A stretch of DNA of 5,732 bases, from contig CAMWRO010000197.1 of NCBI GenBank assembly GCA_947176615.1, positions 1 to 5,732 of the forward strand. Reading direction: 5' to 3'. Below the pieces are notes generated by a model. That model was not told where the DNA came from, made no database searches, and worked only from the letters and a program-made list of their open reading frames with translations. Positions 1-5,732 of this stretch are shown piece by piece (the stretch's first letter is position 1; each line of letters begins with the position of its first letter). This stretch comes from an uncultured Porphyromonadaceae bacterium (GTDB lineage Bacteria > Bacteroidota > Bacteroidia > Bacteroidales > Muribaculaceae). The position numbers were made by a program, and so were the translations under genes.

Positions 1-57
1 CTGAAAGATGCTACCACTTTGGGTTAACATTTGTTATTAAACAACCTCTTAAACTAA
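1..57 (+). promoter_or_regulatory. AT-rich leader upstream of the sugar transferase gene, possible promoter
   Basis: This is the only sequence visible ahead of the first gene. It is much richer in A and T than the coding DNA. TA at 25-26 followed three bases later by TTTG at 30-33 resembles the Bacteroidota -7 element TAnnTTTG, but the spacing is one base too long and I see no TTG at the expected -33 position. Two overlapping inverted repeats lie here: TAACA/TGTTA at 25-36 and TTGTT/AACAA at 31-44. Either could be an operator or chance in AT-rich DNA. No purine-rich ribosome binding site precedes the ATG at 58, as is usual in Bacteroidota. Frame 1 is open from the window edge to a TAA at 25-27, so bases 1-27 could be the tail of an upstream gene, but eight codons are too few to judge. 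Confidence 0.3.
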
Positions 58-1443
58 ATGAGTCCGCGAGGCAACTACGGCAAATTCATTCCTGCAATCT
101 TCACAGTGGTGGACTTCGTCATCATCAACGCGGTCTATCTGCTGACATTCCTCATCAGTCCCGGGGTTCCCGACTGGTGCGGCCGCATCCTGTGGGTATT
201 GCTCAACCTCTCCTACTTCCCCGTGGCATTCGCCATGAGCGACACGTTCCGCATACGCGCCGTCCAGATGCAGCATGTCATGCGCAACGCCTTCGTCTCG
301 GCAATAGGACACCTGCTGATTTTCACCACCCTGCTCTATCTCGCCGAGATTGACGCGGTGCCGTGGTGGATGTTTGTCGAGTTCTTCGGCATCGAGGCTG
401 CCGCGCTGCTGCTGTGGCGCACCGCGTCGCGCATGATTGAGAAACGTTTCCGCAGGCGCGGACGCAACTTCAGCCGCGTCCTCATCGTCGGGTGCGGCTC
501 GGCGGCCCGACGGCTCTATGAGGAAATGTGCAGCGACATGGGGTTCGGCTACCGCTGCCTCGGGTTCATCGACACATGGTGTCCCCCCGACTTCCCCGCC
601 AAGCAGCTTTACCGCGGCGGGCTCGACATGCTCGACAGCTTTGTCCGCGACAACGCCATCGACGAAGTTTATTACGCCATCCCCGGCGAAAACGAGGAGG
701 CGGTCAAGGAGACCCTTGCCGTCTGCGACCGCCACATGGCACAGTTCCGTTTCGTCCCGAGCGTGTCGCGCTACCTCAACCACACCTTCACGCTCAGCGC
801 AATCGGTCAGACCCCGGTCATGATCATGCGCAAGAACCCGCTCAACAACCCCGTCAACTCGGCCCTGAAACGAGCTCTGGACCTGACCGTGTCATCCATC
901 TTCCTCATCTTCTCCCCGCTGGTGTTCATCCCCGTGGCCATCGCCATCAAGCTCTCGTCGCCCGGACCGGTCTTCTTCAAGCAGAAACGCACCGGCTACA
1001 TGGGGCAGGAGTTCCTCTGCTGGAAATTCCGCACGATGAAAGTCAACGTTGACGCCGACAAGGTTCAGGCCACCAAGAACGACCCCCGCAAGACACGCCT
1101 CGGCGACTTCCTGCGCCGCACGAGCATCGACGAGCTGCCACAGTTCATCAACGTGTGGCTCGGCGACATGTCGGTCGTGGGTCCCCGCCCCCACATGCTC
1201 AAACACACCGAGGACTACAGCGCACTCATAGGCCAGTACATGGTGCGCCACATCGTGAAACCCGGAATAACCGGCTGGGCACAGGTGCGCGGCTACCGCG
1301 GGCAGACCGAGGAGCTGTGGCAGATGGAACGGCGCGTCGAACACGACATCTGGTATATCGAGAACTGGACCCTGCTGCTCGACATCAAGATTATAATCCG
1401 CACCATAATCAACGCCTTCCAAGGCGAGAAAAACGCCTTTTAA
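58..1443 (+). CDS. Undecaprenyl-phosphate glucose phosphotransferase-like (WcaJ-type) polyprenyl glycosylphosphotransferase
   Basis: This 461-residue membrane enzyme should transfer a sugar-1-phosphate from a nucleotide sugar to undecaprenyl phosphate at the inner membrane, the first step of capsule, exopolysaccharide or O-antigen synthesis. The N-terminal part has four hydrophobic segments (about residues 11-34, 43-60, 78-97 and 102-120). A Rossmann-like domain of the CoA_binding_3 type follows from about 139, with the glycine motif GCGSAA at 145-150. The catalytic bacterial sugar transferase domain begins near 267. It has a hydrophobic membrane-associated helix (279-298), FFKQKRTG (306-313), WKFRTM (322-327), the Asp-Glu pair D358-E359 in DELPQ that is catalytic in this superfamily, VVGPRP (373-378) and PGITGWAQV (402-410). 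Length and domain order fit the full-length WcaJ family. An in-frame TAA directly before the ATG rules out a longer start. The sugar (glucose, galactose or another) cannot be read from the sequence. recQ follows after 21 bases. Confidence 0.93.
   Translation: MSPRGNYGKFIPAIFTVVDFVIINAVYLLTFLISPGVPDWCGRILWVLLNLSYFPVAFAMSDTFRIRAVQMQHVMRNAFVSAIGHLLIFTTLLYLAEIDAVPWWMFVEFFGIEAAALLLWRTASRMIEKRFRRRGRNFSRVLIVGCGSAARRLYEEMCSDMGFGYRCLGFIDTWCPPDFPAKQLYRGGLDMLDSFVRDNAIDEVYYAIPGENEEAVKETLAVCDRHMAQFRFVPSVSRYLNHTFTLSAIGQTPVMIMRKNPLNNPVNSALKRALDLTVSSIFLIFSPLVFIPVAIAIKLSSPGPVFFKQKRTGYMGQEFLCWKFRTMKVNVDADKVQATKNDPRKTRLGDFLRRTSIDELPQFINVWLGDMSVVGPRPHMLKHTEDYSALIGQYMVRHIVKPGITGWAQVRGYRGQTEELWQMERRVEHDIWYIENWTLLLDIKIIIRTIINAFQGEKNAF
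1411..1441 (+). other. Small hairpin with alternative pairing at the end of the transferase gene
   Basis: The 8-base word AACGCCTT occurs twice, at 1411-1418 and 1432-1439, with its partner AAGGCG between them at 1421-1426. The partner can pair with either copy. Pairing with the second gives a 6-base stem with a 7-base loop, with Ts at 1438-1441 at its foot, just at the stop codon. This could be a weak terminator or an RNA processing site between the transferase gene and recQ. It is short, its T run is only four bases and overlaps the stem, and the bases also encode a repeated Asn-Ala-Phe, so chance is quite possible. Confidence 0.25.
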
Positions 1444-1464
1444 GTCCCCAACACGTTTACCACG

Positions 1465-3624
1465 ATGGTACAGAACGTCATCACTCCCGCCGACATCGAG
1501 TCACGCGCGACCGCACTGTTGCGCCGATTCTACGGCTACAGTTCATTCCGCCCCATGCAGCTCGACATCATCACAGCCGTGACCATGCGCCGCGACTGCG
1601 TGGTGCTCATGCCCACAGGCGGCGGAAAGTCAATATGCTATCAGATTCCCGCCATGATGGCCGACGGAGTCGCTATCGTCATCTCCCCGCTCATCGCGCT
1701 GATGAAAGACCAAGTGGCCGCGCTGACCGCCAACGGCATCCCCGCCGCTGCCGTAAACTCCATGCAGAGCGACACCGAGAACCGCGAGATACTGGAGCAA
1801 CTCGCAACCGGCCGCATCAAGATTCTCTACATCTCGCCCGAGAGGCTGCTCATGGAGATTGACCGATGGTCGACGATGCTCAACATAAGCCTCATCGCCG
1901 TCGACGAGGCCCATTGCATATCCCAGTGGGGCCACGACTTCCGCCCCGACTACACTCGCCTTGCCCGCATCAAGGAAATATATCCCCATGTCCCCGTAAT
2001 GGCACTTACGGCCACCGCCGACCGCCTGACCCGCACCGACATCGCCACGCAGCTGCGACTGCGTGACCCTGCCGTGTTCATCGGCTCTTTTGACCGGCCC
2101 AACATATCGCTGCGCGTCATCCCCAACCCCGGCACCAAACGCCGCATCTCCTTCATCTGCTCCATGATCGAGCGATACAGCCGCGACGCCGGAATCGTCT
2201 ACTGCATCAGCCGCAAGGGAGCCGAAAGTGTCCACAACGAGCTGCTGGCTCGCGGCTACAAGTCGGTGGTATACCATGCAGGACTCTCCGTGACCGAGCG
2301 CAACTCCGCTCAGGACAAGTTTATCAACGGCGAGGTACAGGTAGTCTGCGCCACCGTCGCATTCGGAATGGGAATCGACAAGAGCAACATCCGCTGGGTC
2401 ATCCACAACAACATGCCCGGCAACATCGAAAGCTATTATCAGGAAATAGGACGTGCCGGGCGCGACGGCGTAAAAGCCGAGGCGATAATGTTCTACTCCT
2501 ATGCCGACGTTGTCACCCGGCAGAGCTTTGTCGACGAAAGCGGGCAGCAGTCAATCAACAACGAGAAGCTCATGCGCATGAAAGAGTTTGCCGAGTCATC
2601 GGTGTGCCGCCGCCGCGTGCTCCTGAGCTACTTCAACGAGACTGTCGACCACGACTGCGGCAACTGCGACGTGTGCCTCAACCCGCCCGAGCGTTTCGAC
2701 GGCACCATCATCGCCCAGAAAGCCCTCAGCGCGATAATCCGCACCGAGGGGGGCGCGGGATTCTCGATGCTCAACGACATCCTGCGCGGCATGGCGCGCT
2801 CCGACATCTCGGCCAAGGGATTTGACCGCATCAAGACCTACGGCGCGGGCCGCGACCTGTCACGCGCCGAGTGGAACCACTACCTGTCACAGCTCATCCA
2901 GCTCGGCCTCATCGACATCGCCTACAACGACAACAACCACCTGAAGATAACCCCCTACGGCGCGACCGTCCTGCGTGACCGCTCATCGGTCACCCTCGCC
3001 CGGTACATCCCCGAGGAATCGGCATCGCATGCGGCCCGCAAGAAGAAGGCCGCCAAAGCCGAAGAAGTCCTATCACCTGCCGAGCGACTTCTCGCCGAAC
3101 TGAAAGACGTGCGCCTCAAGCTCGCCCGCAAGGAATCGTTGCCTCCCTACCTCGTGTTTTCCGACAAGACCCTGCTCGAAATGGTGCGCATCGAGCCTCT
3201 CGACATGGAAACATTCTCTACCGTCGAGGGCGTAGGCGAGAAAAAGACCGTCAAGTACTGGAAACCTTTTGTCATGGCCATCCGCCGGTTCAAAGGCATC
3301 ACCGAAAAACTCGGCACGGGCATGAGCGCCGAAGAAACCCTGCTGCTCATCAACGCCGGATATACCCTTCAGCAGATTGCCGAGGTCAAGGGGATAAAAT
3401 TCACCACCGTCTGCTCCCACGTCGCCCAGCTCATACGCGAAGACCGACTGACCGACTTCTCGTCAATCATCACCCGCGACCAATACATGCGTGTCATGGA
3501 CCTCTACAAAAACGACCGAGACAACATGTACACCATCCTTGACCGCGAGATGCCACGCGGCCTCCCCTCCATCGCCCTCGCCGTCGCCGATTTCCTCCTC
3601 CGCCACAAAACGAATGACGAATGA
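1465..3624 (+). CDS. recQ: ATP-dependent DNA helicase RecQ
   Basis: RecQ is a 3'-5' DNA helicase acting in recombination, repair and fork processing. This 719-residue protein looks complete. Visible motifs: motif 0 with FRPMQ (28-32); Walker A PTGGGKS (50-56); SPLIALMKDQV (74-84); DEAH (147-150) followed by the RecQ aromatic-rich loop CISQWGHDFRPDY (151-163); ALTATA (180-185); YHAGL (270-274); ATVAFGMGIDK (296-306); and QEIGRAGRDG (326-335) with the arginine finger. Cysteines 381, 398, 401 and 404 form the zinc site, followed by the winged-helix region (about 409-515), a Lys/Ala-rich linker (523-533), an HRDC domain (about 537-612) and a C-terminal helix-turn-helix domain (about 620-710). The last domain makes it about 110 residues longer than E. 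coli RecQ, as is common in Bacteroidota. The ATG at 1465 is the first start after an in-frame TAA at 1441-1443. The last codons and the stop lie in a heptad repeat. Confidence 0.97.
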   Translation: MVQNVITPADIESRATALLRRFYGYSSFRPMQLDIITAVTMRRDCVVLMPTGGGKSICYQIPAMMADGVAIVISPLIALMKDQVAALTANGIPAAAVNSMQSDTENREILEQLATGRIKILYISPERLLMEIDRWSTMLNISLIAVDEAHCISQWGHDFRPDYTRLARIKEIYPHVPVMALTATADRLTRTDIATQLRLRDPAVFIGSFDRPNISLRVIPNPGTKRRISFICSMIERYSRDAGIVYCISRKGAESVHNELLARGYKSVVYHAGLSVTERNSAQDKFINGEVQVVCATVAFGMGIDKSNIRWVIHNNMPGNIESYYQEIGRAGRDGVKAEAIMFYSYADVVTRQSFVDESGQQSINNEKLMRMKEFAESSVCRRRVLLSYFNETVDHDCGNCDVCLNPPERFDGTIIAQKALSAIIRTEGGAGFSMLNDILRGMARSDISAKGFDRIKTYGAGRDLSRAEWNHYLSQLIQLGLIDIAYNDNNHLKITPYGATVLRDRSSVTLARYIPEESASHAARKKKAAKAEEVLSPAERLLAELKDVRLKLARKESLPPYLVFSDKTLLEMVRIEPLDMETFSTVEGVGEKKTVKYWKPFVMAIRRFKGITEKLGTGMSAEETLLLINAGYTLQQIAEVKGIKFTTVCSHVAQLIREDRLTDFSSIITRDQYMRVMDLYKNDRDNMYTILDREMPRGLPSIALAVADFLLRHKTNDE

Positions 3625-3664
3625 CAGATAAAAGATAAAAGATAACAAATAAAAAATAACAGAT
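3609..3664 (+). repeat. Left array of eight degenerate 7-base tandem repeats (RAMRRAT)
   Basis: Eight consecutive 7-base units end in AT: AACGAAT, GACGAAT, GACAGAT, AAAAGAT, AAAAGAT, AACAAAT, AAAAAAT and AACAGAT. There is no spacing error across 56 bases. The first two units and part of the third lie inside recQ and encode its last residues, ending with its TGA stop at 3622-3624. The array ends six bases before the GC-rich hairpin core. The same unit occurs on the opposite strand on the other side of the hairpin, so the structure is symmetric. Confidence 0.85.
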
Positions 3665-3739
3665 AAAAATGGCGGGGACACTTCAACGATGTCTCCGCCA
3701 TTTGTTATTTTTTATTTGTTATTTGTTATCTGTTATCTG
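3625..3739. repeat. Long imperfect inverted repeat filling the convergent spacer
   Basis: The left arm 3625-3680 pairs with the right arm 3690-3739. The inner stem (3667-3680 with 3690-3703) has 14 pairs, one of them G-T. After a 6-base bulge on the left (3661-3666), 3625-3660 pairs with 3704-3739 at 34 of 36 positions, including one G-T; the mismatches are 3639/3725 and 3632/3732. The loop is nine bases (3681-3689). The repeat starts on the first base after the recQ stop and takes in the GH92 stop codon. Much of the outer pairing follows from the heptad arrays on the two sides sharing one consensus in opposite orientation. Confidence 0.85.
3667..3703. terminator. Bidirectional intrinsic terminator between recQ and the GH92 gene
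   Basis: A GC-rich stem (3669-3680 with 3690-3701, extended by two A-T pairs) closes a 9-base loop. In the + transcript it is followed by a U-rich run (3701-3713), and in the - transcript by another U-rich run made from the A-rich left side (3668 downward). The stem pairs fully in the + transcript, with one G-U at 3676/3694. In the - transcript the same position is an A-C mismatch, so termination of recQ may be somewhat stronger. The position between two convergent genes fits a shared terminator. Confidence 0.85.
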
Positions 3740-3741
3740 CT
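3700..3741 (-). repeat. Right array of six degenerate 7-base tandem repeats (AAMRRAT on the - strand)
   Basis: Read on the - strand from 3741 down to 3700, the units are AGCAGAT, AACAGAT, AACAAAT, AACAAAT, AAAAAAT and AACAAAT, immediately followed by the GGCGG of the hairpin stem. The phase is unbroken over 42 bases. The outermost unit and part of the next lie in the GH92 coding sequence and supply its TAA stop (3733-3735). The consensus matches the left array, in the opposite direction. Confidence 0.82.
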
Positions 3742-5732
3742 CTCCGCTGTCATCTCCATCTCAAGGACGCCGCCCGAGGTTATCTCGTCGTGGGTAATCC
3801 ACAGGCGGTCAAGCGGCCGGCCGTTGAGGCGCAGCGACTTGATGTAGACATTGGCGGGACTGTTGTTGCGGGCGATGACGGTGAATTTCCTGCCGGTATA
3901 GAAATCGGGGTCGAGGGTAATGTCGACCCGGTCAAAGACCGGCGATGTTATCTCATAACGGTCACTTCCGGGACACACGGGGTGGAATCCCATCGAGGCG
4001 AGGATGTACCATGCCGACATCTGCCCCACGTCCTCGTTGCCGCACAGGCCGTAGACATCATCGCCGTAAGCCTCGTCACAGATGCGGCGAGTCCAGTACT
4101 GCGTCAGCCACGGGCGCGACGTGTAGTTGAGCATGAAAGGCACATGGTGGTCAGGCTCGTTGGGGTGGTTATAGTAGTCACTCCACCGGAATTTATCCTC
4201 GGCTCCCTCCATAAAGGCCACGAGATTGCGTTCAAATTCCGCCTCACCCCCCATCAGCTCTTTCAGGCCGTCGATGTCATGGGGGACAAACCATCCCTGC
4301 TGATAATTATTGCTCTCGACACATCCCTGCCAGTGTACTTTGCGCCCCTGCCAAGGCATCCACGAGCCGTCGGACAGACGCGCGCGGAACCATTTCACAC
4401 TGTCGTCCCACACGCTGCGGTAGGCTTGCGCCTTGAGGTCAAACTCGCGGGCATCGTCGTGTCGTCCCATCTTGTGGAGCATCGAGGCCACACACCAGTC
4501 GGTATAGCAGTATTCGAGTGTCTCCGAGAGACTGCCGGGCACGAAACCATGCTCGTTGGTGCCGAACTTGCGCACCGAGTTTATGGCATACTCCACGGCC
4601 CGGTCGGTATCATAGGTGCGGATTCCTTTGTTGTAGGCATCGGCCACGACCGAGACAGCGGGGTTGCCCACCATGCACCCCGAGTAGGAGTTCAGGAACT
4701 CCCAGCGGGGATAATATTTGCGGCCGCTGAGGTCGGCCATCTGGATGAGCGAATTGATTTCGTCAGAGACAAGGCGCGGGTTGATGACGGTCTGCAACGG
4801 GAACTGGCTGCGGAACACATCCCAGCCGCTGAACACCGTGCGATAGACAAATCCGTCGGCATGATGCACCTTGCCGTCGGCGCCGGGATATGCGCCGTCA
4901 ACGTCGCTGAAACAGCGCGGGTCAATCAGTGTGTGGTAAAGCGAGGTGTAGAAGATGGTTTTCTCCCTCTCGCCACCCTTGACCGAGACACGCGACATCG
5001 CGTCGGCCCACAGACGCCGCGCCTGCTTGCGCACAGCGTCAAAGTTCCACCCCTTGATGTCGCTTTCAAGGTTGCGGCGCGCCCCGTCGATGCTGACAAA
5101 GGATATTCCGGCCTTCATCATCGCCTTGTCACCCTTGCGGGTGGGAAACTCGGTAAAGAATCCGAGGTGCTTGCCGCGCACTTTCTGAGGGTTGGCCACG
5201 ATGCGGGCGTTCCTGATGAGATTGTGATAGTCGGGATCATCATTTGACCGGTTGTGGCGGTCGGTGCCCTCGGGAATCGTCGCGCTCCACACACCGTAGT
5301 TCTTCAGCGGGCGGTCAAACACACAGTAAAAGTAGACCGTATAGTTGCCGTTGCCGCCACCGTCGCCCCAGCCGCCGCCGTCGGGGGTGCAGCGCATCCA
5401 GCCCTGAATGGTGTAATCGTCGACCTTTTCCACCATCTGCTCGGTCGATGTTCCGCCGATGCGCCGCGCGAGATCAATCTGTATTCTTGCCGTCTCGGCC
5501 TCGGGATAGGTGAAACGCAACATGCCCGAGCGGGGTGCGGCTGCAAGCTCGGCCTTGATGCCGTAGTCGTCGAGCACGACGCTGTAGCAGTCAATGGCCG
5601 CATGCTCGCGCTCGTGGCTGAAACGGCTGCGGTAGCCGCCGTCAGGGTCGCTGTCGAGCCCCTTGAAGGTGTGGAGCGGGCCGGTCGTGGGCATGACAAG
5701 GAAATTGCCGAGGTCGCCATACCATCCGATTC
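3733..5732 (-). CDS. GH92 family alpha-mannosidase, 5' end outside the window
   Basis: GH92 enzymes are calcium-dependent, inverting exo-alpha-mannosidases that trim N-glycans, yeast mannan and related glycans. In Bacteroidales they are exported, often as part of glycan-degradation loci. Numbering from Met at 5694, the family signatures are FYTSLYHTLIDP (248-259), SGWDVFRS (289-296), NNYQQGWFVPHD (462-473), HPNEPDHH (510-517) with E513 as the likely general acid, NYTSRPWLTQ (523-532), and CGNEDVGQMSAWY (551-563) with D555 as the likely base. These roles are assigned by analogy with BT3990 from memory. The frame stays open beyond that Met to the window edge, adding 12 residues (IGWYGDLGNFLV) that continue the family's N-terminal domain, so the ATG at 5694 is internal. 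Roughly 100 N-terminal residues, including any signal peptide, are missing. A Gly-rich segment lies at 104-117. The linkage cleaved cannot be told from this fragment. Confidence 0.93.
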   Translation of the reverse strand, partial: IGWYGDLGNFLVMPTTGPLHTFKGLDSDPDGGYRSRFSHEREHAAIDCYSVVLDDYGIKAELAAAPRSGMLRFTYPEAETARIQIDLARRIGGTSTEQMVEKVDDYTIQGWMRCTPDGGGWGDGGGNGNYTVYFYCVFDRPLKNYGVWSATIPEGTDRHNRSNDDPDYHNLIRNARIVANPQKVRGKHLGFFTEFPTRKGDKAMMKAGISFVSIDGARRNLESDIKGWNFDAVRKQARRLWADAMSRVSVKGGEREKTIFYTSLYHTLIDPRCFSDVDGAYPGADGKVHHADGFVYRTVFSGWDVFRSQFPLQTVINPRLVSDEINSLIQMADLSGRKYYPRWEFLNSYSGCMVGNPAVSVVADAYNKGIRTYDTDRAVEYAINSVRKFGTNEHGFVPGSLSETLEYCYTDWCVASMLHKMGRHDDAREFDLKAQAYRSVWDDSVKWFRARLSDGSWMPWQGRKVHWQGCVESNNYQQGWFVPHDIDGLKELMGGEAEFERNLVAFMEGAEDKFRWSDYYNHPNEPDHHVPFMLNYTSRPWLTQYWTRRICDEAYGDDVYGLCGNEDVGQMSAWYILASMGFHPVCPGSDRYEITSPVFDRVDITLDPDFYTGRKFTVIARNNSPANVYIKSLRLNGRPLDRLWITHDEITSGGVLEMEMTAESR

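Noticed and set aside
28..38. An 11-base match (CATTTGTTATT) between the leader and the right repeat array at 3699-3709
   Set aside because: The word is short and AT-rich, and at 28-38 it is not followed by further heptads, so I treat it as chance rather than a second copy of the element.
49..783. A 244-codon open frame on the - strand opposite the transferase gene
   Set aside because: The + strand frame has clear membrane segments and sugar transferase motifs. The antisense product is rich in Glu, Ala and Val without recognisable structure, and its coding potential follows from the sense codons.
1630..2406. A 258-codon open frame on the - strand inside recQ
   Set aside because: It overlies the helicase motifs of recQ, has low-complexity composition rich in Gly, Asp and Val, and matches no domain I know. 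It is a codon-bias shadow.
3463..3701. Small - strand frames across the recQ end and the spacer, with a hydrophobic Phe-Tyr-Leu-rich start
   Set aside because: The apparent membrane-like peptide is the 7-base repeat read on the other strand, which gives repeating Phe, Tyr and Leu codons. It is not evidence of a small membrane protein.
3790..5247. A 485-codon open frame on the + strand opposite the GH92 gene
   Set aside because: The opposite strand carries a protein with many GH92 family motifs. The antisense frame shows no recognisable domain, and long antisense frames are expected in GC-rich DNA with biased third codon positions.
1..5732. Search by eye for CRISPR repeats, tRNA or rRNA genes, insertion sequence ends and toxin, defence or phage genes
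   Set aside because: Nothing was found. The three protein genes occupy nearly all of the window, and the only repeated structure is at the recQ-GH92 junction.

Overview
The window looks like chromosomal DNA of a Bacteroidales bacterium, with Muribaculaceae or a relative as a reasonable guess. The grounds are a GH92 glycosidase, a RecQ with a C-terminal helix-turn-helix extension, a WcaJ-type glycan-initiating transferase, and gene starts without a Shine-Dalgarno sequence. The coding DNA is GC-rich and the spacers are strongly AT-rich. The family assignment is an inference from gene content and style, not from a database search.

Layout: positions 1-57 are an AT-rich leader. Positions 58-1443 (+) encode a membrane polyprenyl-phosphate sugar-phosphotransferase that would start a cell-surface glycan. 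After 21 bases, 1465-3624 (+) encode a complete RecQ helicase with all ATPase motifs, the zinc site, an HRDC domain and a C-terminal helix-turn-helix. These two genes are probably co-transcribed. Positions 3733-5732 (-) hold the 3' part of a GH92 family exo-alpha-mannosidase that converges on recQ; its 5' end lies beyond the right edge of the window.

The most unusual part is the 108-base spacer between the convergent recQ and GH92 genes. It is built almost entirely of degenerate 7-base tandem repeats (consensus AAMRRAT), eight copies on the + strand and six on the - strand, pointing inward at a GC-rich hairpin. Together they form a near-perfect inverted repeat of about 50 pairs that runs from just after the recQ stop codon into the last codons of the GH92 gene. 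The stop codons of both genes are made of repeat sequence. The most likely role is a bidirectional terminator, but its heptad construction is worth following up.

The genes do not form an evident single system. The transferase acts in building surface polysaccharide, RecQ in DNA repair, and the GH92 enzyme in breaking down mannose-containing glycans. I see no CRISPR array, tRNA or rRNA gene, insertion sequence, or defence or toxin module here. Apart from the convergent repeat structure the window is ordinary.
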